Assembly (NCBI GenBank): GCA_019056435.1
Contig: CP077641.1
Span: 310,001-374,000, forward strand
Reading direction: 5' to 3'
From: Stutzerimonas stutzeri
GTDB lineage: Bacteria > Pseudomonadota > Gammaproteobacteria > Pseudomonadales > Pseudomonadaceae
DNA length: 64,000 nt
Position 1 is the stretch's first letter. Every line of letters begins with the position of its first letter. Of the stretch, positions 38,212 through 48,929 are shown one piece after another. A program made the position numbers and the translations under genes. The notes under the pieces were generated by a model that had not been told where the DNA came from, did not search any database, and saw only the letters and a program-made list of their open reading frames with translations.

Positions 38212-39134
38212 GACCGGCCCTCCTGTGCGCGTGCGTCGCCGACACGCTCCATGTAGTAGCGATACAGGTCTTCCAGCGACGGCTGGTGGATCTCGATGTC
38301 CTCCGGCTCGCTCTCACCGAGCAGCTGGCGCAGCAGCGGCACTTTGTGTCCGTTGATTGCCGCTACCTCGACGCTGCGCTCGCCCGTCTCACGCGCCGCA
38401 TGCCCGGCCGCGCCCCAGCGCTGCAACCAGGCCGCACCGTTATCCATGCCAGTGGCACGAATGCGCGTGGGTAAGCCCGCTTCCCGGCGCAGCTGCGCCA
38501 GGCTGCCCACGGCCTGCAGCCGTCCCTTGGCCAGGATCGCGGCCCGATCGATATGCGCCTCGACACCCGGCAATACGTGCGAGCAGAGAATCACGCTGGT
38601 GCCGCGCTGGCGCAGGCGGTCGATGAGCTGGTACAGATCGCCTGTGGCGATCGGGTCGAGGCCGACGGTGGGCTCGTCGAGCAATAGCAGCCGCGGCTCG
38701 CCGAGCAGCGCCTGGGCCAGCCCGAGACGTTGGCGCATGCCCTTGGAATAGGTCTTCACCCGGCGATCGGCGGCATGGGTCAGGCCGACCTGTCCGAGCA
38801 GTTCGTCCACCTGGCCGATCGACGCGCCCTTGAGTCGGGCGAAATGGCGCAGCGTCTCGCGGCCGCTAAGCTGCGGGTAGAAGGTGACGTTCTCCGGCAG
38901 GTAGCCGAGCTGGCGGCGCACGTCCGGGTCGACAGGCTGGCGGCCGAGCACCTGCAGCTGCCCTTCGCTGGGCGCGAGCAGGCCGAGAATCAGTTTCATG
39001 CTGGTGGTCTTGCCGGCGCCGTTGTGGCCGAACAGGCCGAGCACTTCGCCCTCGGCCAGGCTGAGGTTCAGGTCATGCAGCACGGCCATGCTGCCGTAAC
39101 GCTGGCTCACGCCGTGTATTTCTACAGCACTCAT
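38208..39134 (-). CDS. nosF: NosF, ATPase of the Nos ABC transporter
   Basis: A 308-residue ABC ATPase: Walker [10 protein letters not shown] (residues 36-44), signature [15 protein letters not shown] and Walker [14 protein letters not shown]. It powers NosFYD, which supplies sulfur and/or promotes copper loading for the CuZ cluster. The ATG at 39134 overlaps the nosD stop (ATGA) and gives the usual length; the longer upstream frame is a nosD shadow. Confidence 0.93.
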   Translation of the reverse strand: MSAVEIHGVSQRYGSMAVLHDLNLSLAEGEVLGLFGHNGAGKTTSMKLILGLLAPSEGQLQVLGRQPVDPDVRRQLGYLPENVTFYPQLSGRETLRHFARLKGASIGQVDELLGQVGLTHAADRRVKTYSKGMRQRLGLAQALLGEPRLLLLDEPTVGLDPIATGDLYQLIDRLRQRGTSVILCSHVLPGVEAHIDRAAILAKGRLQAVGSLAQLRREAGLPTRIRATGMDNGAAWLQRWGAAGHAARETGERSVEVAAINGHKVPLLRQLLGESEPEDIEIHQPSLEDLYRYYMERVGDARAQEGRS

Positions 39135-40435
39135 GGCCTCTGCTCCTGGGTTGTTCGCGTGATGGGTGGCTGCATCAGCGGATGGCTGTCCTGCACCCCC
39201 GGCGACTTGACCACCGGAAAAGCGCACTGCACCCAGCGCAGCACCTCGATGCCCGGGCTGTTCATCAGCAGGCGCACCTGCGGATAGAGCCAGAGCAGGC
39301 GGTCGACGTTGTCGTTGGGTTTGTAGGCGACATCGCCCAGGCCGTCGTCGTTGCGGTCCCAGCCCAGGTAATCGCTCCAGTAATTGCCACGGCCATCCAC
39401 GGACCATTCCTGTGTGCGACTGGCGACGTACTTGACCTGCTGCTGGTTGTCGATGAAGGCATTGCCGGTGATGCGGTTGTCTTCCGAGCCCGCAGTCAGG
39501 TGGATGCCCAGCGCGCTCCTTTCGAAGCGATTGTTCTCGATGTTGTTGAACAGCGAGTTGTAGATGAACAGCGCCTTGCCCTCGCCGCCGGAGATCATGC
39601 TGTCGCCGCCGGTGTCGCCGGACTGGACGCCGCTGACGACGTTGTCGCGGATCGTCGAATAGGTGATGTAGTTCATCAGCATGCCGTAGTTCTGGTCGTG
39701 CTCGGAGCGATTGCCGATGACGGTGAGCTTGCGGCTCTGCATCAGCGCATAGCCGGTGCGGGTGCGGCGGGTGACGTTGCCGATCACGCTGTTGTCGTTT
39801 GCGAACATGTAGTGCACGCCGTAGCGCAGGTCCTCCAGCAGGTTGTTTTCCAGATGGTTGCCGTTGGAGGTGTCGATGTACATGCCGTCGCGGGTGTGGC
39901 GCACCTGGTTGTCGATGATGCGTGCGCCGCTCACGGCGTAGAGATGAATGCCATTGCCGCGGTCTTGTGAGCGCAGGTTGGCATCACCCCTGATCCGATT
40001 GCCAACCAGGCTCACATCGCTGGCACCGTCGACCCAGATACCGAAGCCAGCGCCCCGCAGGTCGTTGTTTTCCACGTGCGTGCGATGCGCCTGGCGCTGG
40101 ATGAAGATCGCGGCGTTCATCGCGGTCAGATCGCGGCCCCAGTCACGCAGCGTGCAGCCCTCGACGGTGACATCCGACGCTTCGATCAGCAGCGCATTGC
40201 CTTCACCCTTCGCCTGCAACACAGCGCCGGGCTCGCAATGCAGCGCCATGGGTTGGTCGATCCTGAACTGACCGGTGTACTCGCCAGCTGGCAGCAACCA
40301 CCGATTTTCGCTTTGCGCCTCGATCGGAAGTGAGGTGATGGGTTGCGGTTCAGCCGCGGCGGCGAAACCGAACAGCGACAGAGGTATCAGAGATACCCAT
40401 GCAAACAGTCGATGGATGGCCTGAAATCGAAGCAC
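39131..40435 (-). CDS. nosD: NosD, periplasmic CuZ maturation protein
   Basis: A 434-residue exported protein with a signal peptide and a long right-handed beta-helix of CASH repeats ([31 protein letters not shown] and similar). NosD assists CuZ assembly on NosZ together with NosF and NosY. A GTG at 40435 (GTGCTTCGA) is preferred, with GAGG about ten bases upstream and a normal signal peptide; an ATG at 40471 would add 12 unlikely residues. A large hairpin separates it from nosZ. Confidence 0.9.
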   Translation of the reverse strand: MLRFQAIHRLFAWVSLIPLSLFGFAAAAEPQPITSLPIEAQSENRWLLPAGEYTGQFRIDQPMALHCEPGAVLQAKGEGNALLIEASDVTVEGCTLRDWGRDLTAMNAAIFIQRQAHRTHVENNDLRGAGFGIWVDGASDVSLVGNRIRGDANLRSQDRGNGIHLYAVSGARIIDNQVRHTRDGMYIDTSNGNHLENNLLEDLRYGVHYMFANDNSVIGNVTRRTRTGYALMQSRKLTVIGNRSEHDQNYGMLMNYITYSTIRDNVVSGVQSGDTGGDSMISGGEGKALFIYNSLFNNIENNRFERSALGIHLTAGSEDNRITGNAFIDNQQQVKYVASRTQEWSVDGRGNYWSDYLGWDRNDDGLGDVAYKPNDNVDRLLWLYPQVRLLMNSPGIEVLRWVQCAFPVVKSPGVQDSHPLMQPPITRTTQEQRP

Positions 40436-40460
40436 TGCGTTTACCTCTTCAGTGGCGTGG

Positions 40461-40535
40461 TTCGCGAGCAAGCGCGCGCCTGCAAAAGGCGCGGCGATGC
40501 AGCACCCTTCAGGCAGGCCCGCGTTTGCTCGCGAA
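40461..40535. other. Long hairpin between nosZ and nosD
   Basis: TTCGCGAGCAAGCGCG and CGCGTTTGCTCGCGAA form a 16-bp stem with one G-U pair around a 43-nt loop. The core resembles the GCGAGCAAGC REP half found elsewhere. Located just after the nosZ stop, it may stabilise the 3' end of nosZ mRNA or attenuate read-through into nosDFYL. Confidence 0.6.
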
Positions 40536-40546
40536 TGGCCCTCCGC

Positions 40547-42463
40547 TTAGGCCGGCTCGACCAGCATCCGGCCAACCATCTCCATGTGCAGCGCGTGGCA
40601 GAACCAGCTGCAGTAGTACCAATGCAGGCCGGGCTTGTCGGCGGTGAAGGTGATCGACGAGGTCTGCTGCGGGCTGATTTCCATACTCACCCCGTGGTTG
40701 GTCATTACGAAGCCGTGGGACACGTCCTCGATCTGGTCGATGTTGGTGATGATCACCGTGACCTCATCGCCCTGCTTGACGGTGAACTCCTGCACGCCGT
40801 AGCTCGGCGCCATGGAGGTCATGTACACGCGCACCTTCTTGCCGTCTCGGATGACCTTGTTGTCGGTTTCCAGGTTGATGCCGTCCTGCTTCGCCATGTC
40901 CACGGTGGGGGCGAAGAAGGGGTCGTTGCGGTCCCAGATCTTCTTGGTCTTGATCTGGTCGCGACGGGCCATGATGCAGTCATGCGGCTCGGCGTAGGTC
41001 GGGCCGTCGTGCACCAGCTTCATCTCCTCGCCGGAGATGTCGATCAACTGGTCGTTCTCGGGGTGCAGCGGGCCGGTGGGCAGGAAGCGGTCCTTGCCGA
41101 ACTTGCACAGCGCCACCAGCCATTTGCCGTCGGCTTCGCTGGTTTCGGTAAGCGACGCGTGGATATGCCCCGGCTGGTAATGCACATCAAGCTTCTGCTT
41201 GATGTAGTTGACCTTCTCGCCGTTGTAGGCGCGCACCGCGTCGGCCATGTTCCACTTCACCACCTGGCTGTCGATGAACAGCGTGGTGTAGGCGTTACCG
41301 CGCCCGTCGAAGGTGGTGTGCAGCGGGCCGAGGCCCAGCTCGACTTCCGCGGCGATGGTGTCGCGCGGGTCCTTGAGCTTGCCAGCGAACAGGTCGGGCA
41401 GCTTGGCGATTTCGATCATCGAGACGGTTGGCGACAGCTTGCCGTTGGCGATGAAGTACTTGCCGTCGGAGGAGGTGTTGCAGCCGTGCGGATTCTTCGG
41501 TACCGGGATGTAGCGGGTGAATGCGCTGTCCTTGTCGCCTTTCTTGCGCCCGTCGAGCACTGGCACCTTGGAGTCGCCCAGGGTGATGAACTTGCCGGCC
41601 TTGACCGCCTTCTCCGCCGCCTCGATGTCGAACACCACGACCCAGTCGCGCTCGTTGCGCATCATACCGCCGAGGTCGTAGGCCTTTTCCGAGTTGTAAC
41701 AGGTGGCAGCGGTGAAGCGGCCTGTGTAGTCGGCGTCGGTGTTGTCGAGATTGCCGTCGACGATGATCTGAAAGGCCATCTCCATCTTTTCGGCGTCGAT
41801 GACGTTGTACAGGGTGTAGCTGTTTTCATCCTGCAGATCGAAAACCTTGCCGTCGTTCGGGTGCGGAATGACGAATTCGGCGTTGGCGAATACGTACCTG
41901 GTGTGCGGCACCTTCTGCAGGCGCAGGCCGTGGATGGCCTGGCAGTTCGGCACCGTTAGCATCTTGTCGCACTTCATGATGTCCAGCCGGATACGCGCGA
42001 CGCGGGTGTTGGCCTTGTCGTTGATGAACAGGTACTTGCCGTCGTACTTGCCGTCGGTCATGGAGATGTGCGGGTGGTGGCAGTCGCCGTTGAGGAACCT
42101 GGCACTGTCACCCATGATCGCGCGGCTTTCGTTGGTCAGGCCCCAGCCGGTGGCGGAGTCGACATTGAACACCGGGATACGCATCAGCTCACGCATCGAC
42201 GGGATGCCCATCACCCGCACTTCGCCCTGGTGGCCGCCGCTCCAGAAGCCGTAATACTCGTCCAGTTCGCCCGGCGCCACGTGCGTCTTCTGTTGCGCGT
42301 CCTTGATCGCGGCGGCCCAGGTTTCGCGGCTCATCACTGCGCCGCCGAACGCCGTCGCTGCCACCGCCGCACCGGTGAGGGCGCTAGCGCCGAGGAAGTT
42401 ACGGCGGCTCAGCCCGGGCTTTTGCGGCGCATTCGGATTGCTCTTAACCTCTTTGTCGCTCAT
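40547..42463 (-). CDS. nosZ: Nitrous oxide reductase
   Basis: Periplasmic multicopper enzyme (638 residues) reducing N2O to N2. A twin-arginine signal (LSRRNFLGASALTGAAVAA) marks a clade I, Tat-exported NosZ. The propeller carries CuZ histidines (HHPHIS, HGLR, PHGCNTSSDG, GHIHASL), and the C-terminal cupredoxin domain has the CuA motif CSWFCHALHMEM. The frame is intact and of normal length. It follows nosR after 58 bp and precedes nosD. Confidence 0.97.
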   Translation of the reverse strand: MSDKEVKSNPNAPQKPGLSRRNFLGASALTGAAVAATAFGGAVMSRETWAAAIKDAQQKTHVAPGELDEYYGFWSGGHQGEVRVMGIPSMRELMRIPVFNVDSATGWGLTNESRAIMGDSARFLNGDCHHPHISMTDGKYDGKYLFINDKANTRVARIRLDIMKCDKMLTVPNCQAIHGLRLQKVPHTRYVFANAEFVIPHPNDGKVFDLQDENSYTLYNVIDAEKMEMAFQIIVDGNLDNTDADYTGRFTAATCYNSEKAYDLGGMMRNERDWVVVFDIEAAEKAVKAGKFITLGDSKVPVLDGRKKGDKDSAFTRYIPVPKNPHGCNTSSDGKYFIANGKLSPTVSMIEIAKLPDLFAGKLKDPRDTIAAEVELGLGPLHTTFDGRGNAYTTLFIDSQVVKWNMADAVRAYNGEKVNYIKQKLDVHYQPGHIHASLTETSEADGKWLVALCKFGKDRFLPTGPLHPENDQLIDISGEEMKLVHDGPTYAEPHDCIMARRDQIKTKKIWDRNDPFFAPTVDMAKQDGINLETDNKVIRDGKKVRVYMTSMAPSYGVQEFTVKQGDEVTVIITNIDQIEDVSHGFVMTNHGVSMEISPQQTSSITFTADKPGLHWYYCSWFCHALHMEMVGRMLVEPA

Positions 42464-42521
42464 GGGTTCTGCTCCTTTGGGACATTTCTAAACAAGCGGT
42501 TTCGAGCGATTCGCAACGCGC

Positions 42522-44696
42522 TCACTCGGCTTCCACCACATGCACGGGAATCAACTGCGGTGCGGCTGGTGCCTTCTTCGCGCGTTTGCTGCGCTTGTTC
42601 TTCAGGATCAGCGGCGGGCATTTGTTTTCGTTGTGGTAGGTCATCTGGCAATCCAGGCAGTAGTGGCACTCGTTGGCATTGATGTGCCCGTCTGGATGGA
42701 TCGCCTGGATCTCGCATTCCTTGGCGCAAAGCTGGCAGGGGTCGCCGCACTCCTTGCGACGCTTGAGCCAGTCGAACAGGCGGAACTTTGCGGGGATTGC
42801 CAGCGCCGCCCCCAGCGGGCAGACGTAGCGGCAATACAGCTTGCGGGTGAACAGGTTGATCGCCAGCAGGAACACGGCGTAGGCGACGAACCACCACTGG
42901 CGGTCGAACTTGAGGGTAATGGCCGTCTTGAACGGCTCCACCTCGGCGGCCTGTTCGGCGGCCATCATGGATTCGAGCGAGAGGCCGAAGAGCACCAGCA
43001 GGACGATGTACTTGATTGCCCAGAGCCGCTCATGCACGGCGAACGGCAGCTCGTGTTGCGGAATGCGGAGCTTGCGCGCGGCCTCGTTGACCAGCTCCTG
43101 CAGCGCACCGAAGGGGCACAGCCAGCCGCAGAACACGCCGCGGCCCCAGAGCAGGATGCTCGCCGCGGTGAAGGTCCAGAGGATGAAGATCACCGGGTCG
43201 GTGAGGAACAGCTCCCAGCGGAAGTCCTGGAACAGCGCATGAACGAAGGTCAGCACGTTGACCACCGACAGTTGGCCCAGCGCGTACCAGCCGATGAAAA
43301 TCACGGTGAAGATCAGGTAGCCGCGCCGCAGCCAGTGCAGGAAGCGGGGACGCCGGTTCAGCGAATCCTGCAGGAAGAGAATGACGGTCAGCAGCAGGAG
43401 CGCCGTGATGATCACGCCAATCTGAAAGCTCTTCTGATACCAGATGTTCAGCCACATGGGCCGGCCGGCCTCCTCGGCCGCAGCCAGTTCCTCGGCGGTC
43501 GGCTGTGGCCGCTCGAGGTAGGCTTCGGGCATCTGGTAATCCAGTTCGAAGCTGGTGAACACGCTGGCGATGGGGCCGGTCTGGCGACGCACCAGCAACT
43601 CCAGCGTCCAGGGCGAGCCGGGGTCGAACGCCACGTGCTCGCGGACGATGAAGATGGCCATCTCGTCGAAGGCCGGCATGCCCTCGGCGTAAACGTCATC
43701 GAGGCGCTGGAAATCCAGGTCGCGAAAGCTGATGGTGTCGCCGAACTGGCGCAACTGGACCCGATCGAAAATACCGCCGCGCACGTAGCCCGAGCCCTTG
43801 AAGGAATACTTGCCGCTGCCGAATACGCCGATGGCATGCTCGCCCGGTTTGAGCGCATCCATCAGGAAGCGGTACTGATGGTCGCCGAGCAGGTTGCGGC
43901 CGATGGTCGGCGGGTTGAGTTCGGTGGCGTAGAGGTCGATGAAGGTCTGCTCGGCTTCGTCGGCTGATGCCTCGTCGATGCCCTCGGCCTCGGTGCCCTT
44001 GAAGGCGGCGTCGATCTGGGCGCGGGTCAGGTGCAGGCGGCGAATCGCACCGTTGCCGGCGAGTTCGCCCCAGCTGGCGGGCTGGTACAGGTCGTTACGT
44101 ATCCTGGCCGGCTTCTGCCCGGCGCCGGCCTTGTCCTCGACCAGCCCCAGCGACGCAGCGACCGCATGGGCCGAGCGCATCACGATCTCGTTGACCACCA
44201 TCACCGTGACGGTCGCACCGGTCACCGCATCGATGGTCACCGCCTGCTCGTCACCGGAGCGCCCGATGACCACTCGCTGATCGACGTGAATGCCCTGGTA
44301 GTGGGTATTGAACGCGTGAAGCTTTTCCTCGGGAATGCCGATCAGCAGGATCGGCTCATGATGCTCGAGCACGTAGGCATCGACGATGACGCCCTTAGGG
44401 TCGAGCAGTACCTGGAGGTTGATCGGCTTGCCGGAATAAGCTGGGATGTTGACGACATCGATGCTCTGGTAGGCGTAGCCGAGCGGTTCGCCGTCGCGGC
44501 TCAGTGTGCGAACCCGGAACTCACCCTCGGGCTCGGATATCTCCGCCTGCGGGAAGAAGTGCTCGATGCGCTGACGTCCAACCTCATACTCCTGCGCCTG
44601 AGCCGGGGCGATCAGCACCAGCAGCCCCAGCCATAGCGCTAAACCACGCCCCAACGCGCAAGCGGCGCCAATGAGGAAAGAGGTATGCGGCTTCAT
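42522..44696 (-). CDS. nosR: NosR, flavin and Fe-S membrane protein of N2O respiration
   Basis: A 724-residue polytopic protein required for nosZ expression and electron supply to NosZ. It has a signal peptide, a periplasmic FMN-binding domain with the flavinylation threonine in DAVTGATVT, several transmembrane helices, cysteine motifs CGWLCPFGA and CRYVCPLGA, and C-terminal 4Fe-4S motifs (CQLCAKECEIQAI, CHYCLDC). Two FNR-type boxes lie upstream. First gene of nosRZDFYL-tatE; length is normal. Confidence 0.95.
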   Translation of the reverse strand: MKPHTSFLIGAACALGRGLALWLGLLVLIAPAQAQEYEVGRQRIEHFFPQAEISEPEGEFRVRTLSRDGEPLGYAYQSIDVVNIPAYSGKPINLQVLLDPKGVIVDAYVLEHHEPILLIGIPEEKLHAFNTHYQGIHVDQRVVIGRSGDEQAVTIDAVTGATVTVMVVNEIVMRSAHAVAASLGLVEDKAGAGQKPARIRNDLYQPASWGELAGNGAIRRLHLTRAQIDAAFKGTEAEGIDEASADEAEQTFIDLYATELNPPTIGRNLLGDHQYRFLMDALKPGEHAIGVFGSGKYSFKGSGYVRGGIFDRVQLRQFGDTISFRDLDFQRLDDVYAEGMPAFDEMAIFIVREHVAFDPGSPWTLELLVRRQTGPIASVFTSFELDYQMPEAYLERPQPTAEELAAAEEAGRPMWLNIWYQKSFQIGVIITALLLLTVILFLQDSLNRRPRFLHWLRRGYLIFTVIFIGWYALGQLSVVNVLTFVHALFQDFRWELFLTDPVIFILWTFTAASILLWGRGVFCGWLCPFGALQELVNEAARKLRIPQHELPFAVHERLWAIKYIVLLVLFGLSLESMMAAEQAAEVEPFKTAITLKFDRQWWFVAYAVFLLAINLFTRKLYCRYVCPLGAALAIPAKFRLFDWLKRRKECGDPCQLCAKECEIQAIHPDGHINANECHYCLDCQMTYHNENKCPPLILKNKRSKRAKKAPAAPQLIPVHVVEAE

Positions 44697-44757
44697 GTTC
44701 GGCCCACTTCAAGGCTGGATGTGGCGCCATGGTAGGAAGCGCCACCCTCGCCTCTCC

Positions 44758-44771
44758 TTGACCGATATCAA
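44758..44771. promoter_or_regulatory. FNR/DNR box 1 of nosR
   Basis: TTGAC-CGAT-ATCAA, one mismatch from consensus, centred about 68 bp upstream of the nosR ATG, suitable for a class II promoter. Confidence 0.7.
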
Positions 44772-44796
44772 GCTCGGCCCCGAGTGGGTGGTTCCA

Positions 44797-44810
44797 TTGA
44801 GCCATATCAA
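44797..44810. promoter_or_regulatory. FNR/DNR box 2 of nosR
   Basis: TTGAG-CCAT-ATCAA, one mismatch, centred 39 bp upstream of box 1. Two tandem boxes suggest cooperative activation or several start sites. Confidence 0.55.
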
Positions 44811-44842
44811 GCTACCAGCCCGTTCCACCGCGCCCCCCGACC

Positions 44843-45022
44843 GTAGGAGCCAGCTTGCTGGCGATCCACGCCACGCGGAATCCCAGGATCGCGAGCAAGC
44901 TCGCTTCTGCAAGAAGCGACCGTGATGGGAAAACCCTTGGCCACAGCACCGCCCCACCTCGACCGTAAGAGCCAGTTCGCTGGCGATCCGCTCCATGCGG
45001 AATCGCAGCAAGCTAGCGCCTA
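44843..45022. repeat. REPIN-type repeats upstream of nosR
   Basis: GTAGGAGCCAGCTTGCTGGCGATC is followed by its inverted partner GATCGCGAGCAAGCTCGCTTCTGC, then a second, more degraded pair (GTAAGAGCCAGTTCGCTGGCGATC and GCAGCAAGCTAGCGCCTAC). They lie beyond the nosR promoter boxes and mark the change from the denitrification block to general metabolism. No gene is seen in 44811-45090. Confidence 0.8.
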
Positions 45023-45090
45023 CAGATGCGGTCCCGCGAGAGGGAAACGGGCTTCCGAAGCTCTGCCTTCGCCGAACGTCACACCTCGGA

Positions 45091-46350
45091 TCACGGCGTC
45101 CTACTGCCACCGGGCGGCGTCAGGTAGGGGACCGTCGCGCCGCGCGTGGCCTCGCTGGCCTTGATTTCCATCCTGGCGATGCTGCGCAGGTGCACCTGAT
45201 CCGGGCCGTCGGCAAAGCGCAGGGCGCGGCCACCGGTCCACATGTCGGCCAGCGGCGTATCCGGCGTCAGGCCCATGGCACCGTAGACCTGGATGGCGCG
45301 GTCGACGACGTTGGTCTGCATGCGCGGCACCAATGCCTTGATCATGGCGATCTCCTTGCGCGCGGCCTTGGCACCGACCTCGTCGATCATCCAGGCGGTC
45401 TTGAGTACCAGCAGCCGCGCCTGCTCGATCTCGATGCGCGACTCGGCGATCCAGTCGCCGATGTTGGCGTACTGGTGCAGGTAGCGGCCGAACGCCTTGC
45501 GCTCCTGGCAGCGCTCGACCATCAGTTCCAGCGCCAGCTCGGCCATGCCGATCGAACGCATGCAGTGGTGGATGCGCCTCGGCCCGAGGCGCGTCTGGGC
45601 CATCATGAAGCCGTCGCCTTCCTTGCCGAGCAGATTGCTCGCTGGCACCCGCACGTCGCGCAGCAGCAGTTCGCCATGGCCTTCCGGGGCGATGTGGTTC
45701 ATCACCGGAATGTTGCGCAGCAGCTCGACGCCGGGCGTGTCGAACGGCACCAGGATCATGCTTTGCTGCTGGTGGGTATCGGCGTCCGGATCGGTCTTGC
45801 CCATGACGATCAGGAGCTTGCAGTTGGGGTGCGAGGCGTTGGTGATGAACCATTTGCGCCCGTTGATCACGTAGCTGTCGCCGTCGCGGCGGATCAGCGT
45901 CTGGATATTGGTGGCATCCGAGGACGGCACGTCCGGCTCGGTCATGGCGAAGGCCGAGCGGATCTCCCCGTTCAGCAGCGGTTCGAGCCAGCGCTGGCGC
46001 TGCTCGGGCGTGGCGAACAGGTGCAGCAGCTCCATGTTGCCGGTGTCCGGCGCATTGCAGTTGAACACCTCGGAGGCCCAGTGCACGCGCCCCATGATCT
46101 CGGCCAGCGGCGCGTATTCCAGGTTGCTCAGCCCTGTGCCCGGCTCGTCTTCGCCGAGCGAAGGTAGGAACAGGTTCCACAAGCCCTCCTCCCGCGCCAG
46201 CGCCTTCAGGTCCTCCATGAAGGACACCGGGTACTGCCCGGCGGCGACCTCCGCATGCCAGGTGCCGATGCGCGGCACGATGTACTGCTCCATGAAGGCG
46301 AGCAACTGCTGGCGCAGCGCCTCGACGCGTGGGCTGTAGGCGAAATGCAT
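45091..46350 (-). CDS. Acyl-CoA dehydrogenase family protein
   Basis: A 419-residue FAD-dependent acyl-CoA dehydrogenase of the ACAD10/11-like group. Family motifs include FAMTEPDVPSSDATN (FAD/substrate region), GRKWFITNA, and RTRLGPRR-like and QVYGAMGLTPDTPLA segments of the C-terminal helical domain. The substrate is unknown. The ATG at 46350 (MHFAYSPRVEALR) has GAGG five bases upstream; the longer frame from 46413 lacks support. It has no obvious operon partner and is not related to the neighbouring nos genes. Confidence 0.87.
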   Translation of the reverse strand: MHFAYSPRVEALRQQLLAFMEQYIVPRIGTWHAEVAAGQYPVSFMEDLKALAREEGLWNLFLPSLGEDEPGTGLSNLEYAPLAEIMGRVHWASEVFNCNAPDTGNMELLHLFATPEQRQRWLEPLLNGEIRSAFAMTEPDVPSSDATNIQTLIRRDGDSYVINGRKWFITNASHPNCKLLIVMGKTDPDADTHQQQSMILVPFDTPGVELLRNIPVMNHIAPEGHGELLLRDVRVPASNLLGKEGDGFMMAQTRLGPRRIHHCMRSIGMAELALELMVERCQERKAFGRYLHQYANIGDWIAESRIEIEQARLLVLKTAWMIDEVGAKAARKEIAMIKALVPRMQTNVVDRAIQVYGAMGLTPDTPLADMWTGGRALRFADGPDQVHLRSIARMEIKASEATRGATVPYLTPPGGSRTP

Positions 46351-46577
46351 GTGAACCTCGGGTTGCGGCAGGCCTGGATGGGCGCACCATAAGCCGAGCG
46401 CCGAGGGAACCAAACGAGCCTAACGCGGCTGAATCGGCCGCCATCAGGCTTACGAAACGCGCCGTTACTATTGACCGGAATCATGGCCTGAATCGGCTGA
46501 TCTGCTAGGGGCAGCGCCGATGGGCACAACCGATCGCCAGACCCAAGCCGCTAGCAGCGTGGTAGCGCGACGCAAGG

Positions 46578-47018
46578 CTACCAATGCACGTAGAACATGC
46601 CCTTGGCCAGGAGCACGATGCCGATCATCTGCACAAAGATCGCCCAGTGGATGCGCCGATAGCGCGCCGGGGTCATGCGCCCGGACCGCAACAGCATGGC
46701 GACCAGCCCGAAGGTGATGAACACGCCGAGGGCCAGCAGGATCTTCAGGGACAAGAGCGTCGCGAAGCTGCTGGCGAACGGGTTCGCCAGGGCCTGCCGG
46801 TGATACCAGGCCAGGCCGATCCCGGCGCCGTAGACGAACAGCACCACCCAGTGCAGCACCACCCGCGAGCGCGCCCCGATGGCCTTGTCCACGGGTTGCA
46901 TCACCTGTGTCCCAAGCTGCTGGCGCACCTGGCCGAGCAGCATCACTTCGACGAACAGGGTGCCGATGAAGAAGATCGCCGCCAACAAATGGATGACATG
47001 CAACAGGGAATAGCTCAT
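46578..47018 (-). CDS. Four-helix membrane protein, CopD-like
   Basis: A 146-residue protein with four hydrophobic helices and scattered histidines (LLHVIHLLAAIFFIGTLF, VVLHWVVLFVYG, RRIHWAIFVQM), similar to CopD-type or cytochrome b-like small membrane proteins. The histidines could bind heme or copper; this is an inference. GAGG precedes the ATG at 47018. It diverges from the DUF488 gene. No strong family assignment. Confidence 0.6.
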   Translation of the reverse strand: MSYSLLHVIHLLAAIFFIGTLFVEVMLLGQVRQQLGTQVMQPVDKAIGARSRVVLHWVVLFVYGAGIGLAWYHRQALANPFASSFATLLSLKILLALGVFITFGLVAMLLRSGRMTPARYRRIHWAIFVQMIGIVLLAKGMFYVHW

Positions 47019-47167
47019 CTCGGCGCCTCTTCCAGCAGATTGGGTCGGTACGCTGTGACCATGCCACAGCGGCGCGCTCATTCAAGCTCGGCAGTGTCGC
47101 AGGCGCCGGGGCGAACCAGGGTCGGGTTCGCGGCTCTATGCTCACTGTTGCAACCCGGAGGGATGAC

Positions 47168-47568
47168 ATGATCCAGTGCAAACGCGCCTATGAAGCCGCG
47201 CAGCCCGGCGACGGCTACCGCGTGCTGGTCGATCGGCTATGGCCACGCAATCGTCGCAAGGAGCTGCTGCCACTGCATGCCTGGCTGGCCGAAGTCGCAC
47301 CGTCGACGGCGTTGCGGCAGGCATTCAAATCGAAGGAAATGGATTTCGCGGCGTTCAGGCAGGCCTATCGAAACGAGCTGGCTGCGCACCCCGAATACTG
47401 GTGGCCATTGCTGGAGAAGGCAGAGCGAGGCGTGCTGACATTGATCTACGCCGCCCGGGACGAGCAACGCAACAATGCGAAGGTGCTGGCCGAGTGGCTG
47501 GAGGAGGCGTTGGAGCGGCGGGGGACCAGAGCTCGCCGACCTGCTATGCCGGCGAGCGCCTGGGGTAA
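47168..47568 (+). CDS. DUF488 family protein, probable 3' frameshift
   Basis: The N-terminal 118 residues (RAYEAAQPGDGYRVLVDRLWPR and LIYAARDEQRNNAKVLAEWLEE) define a DUF488 protein; family members are about 115-130 residues and of unknown function. As sequenced the frame does not stop but runs to 47863, antisense through the end of the TRAP gene. Adding one G to the G5 run 47520-47524 gives a stop at 47566-47568, a normal-sized protein of about 133 residues just before the convergent gene. GGAGGG lies six bases before the ATG. Confidence 0.65.
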
Positions 47569-47571
47569 CGA

Positions 47572-48726
<1,155 letters not shown>

Positions 48727-48929
48727 TTATCGATATGAGGTTGGCGGTCGAAACCCAAGCCAACCGGGGGAAAGTCTTCGCCATCACCGAGCCCGGCACA
48801 AGTCCGGAAACCCCAACCAGCTCTCAAAACGAGGCACCGGAAGGGCTTGCAGTGATCGGCCGCGATGGGGTTGGCTCCGGCGCTGGGGCCGAGCCGGAGT
48901 CGCGCCGGATTGCTCCGGCGCCCGCGCCG

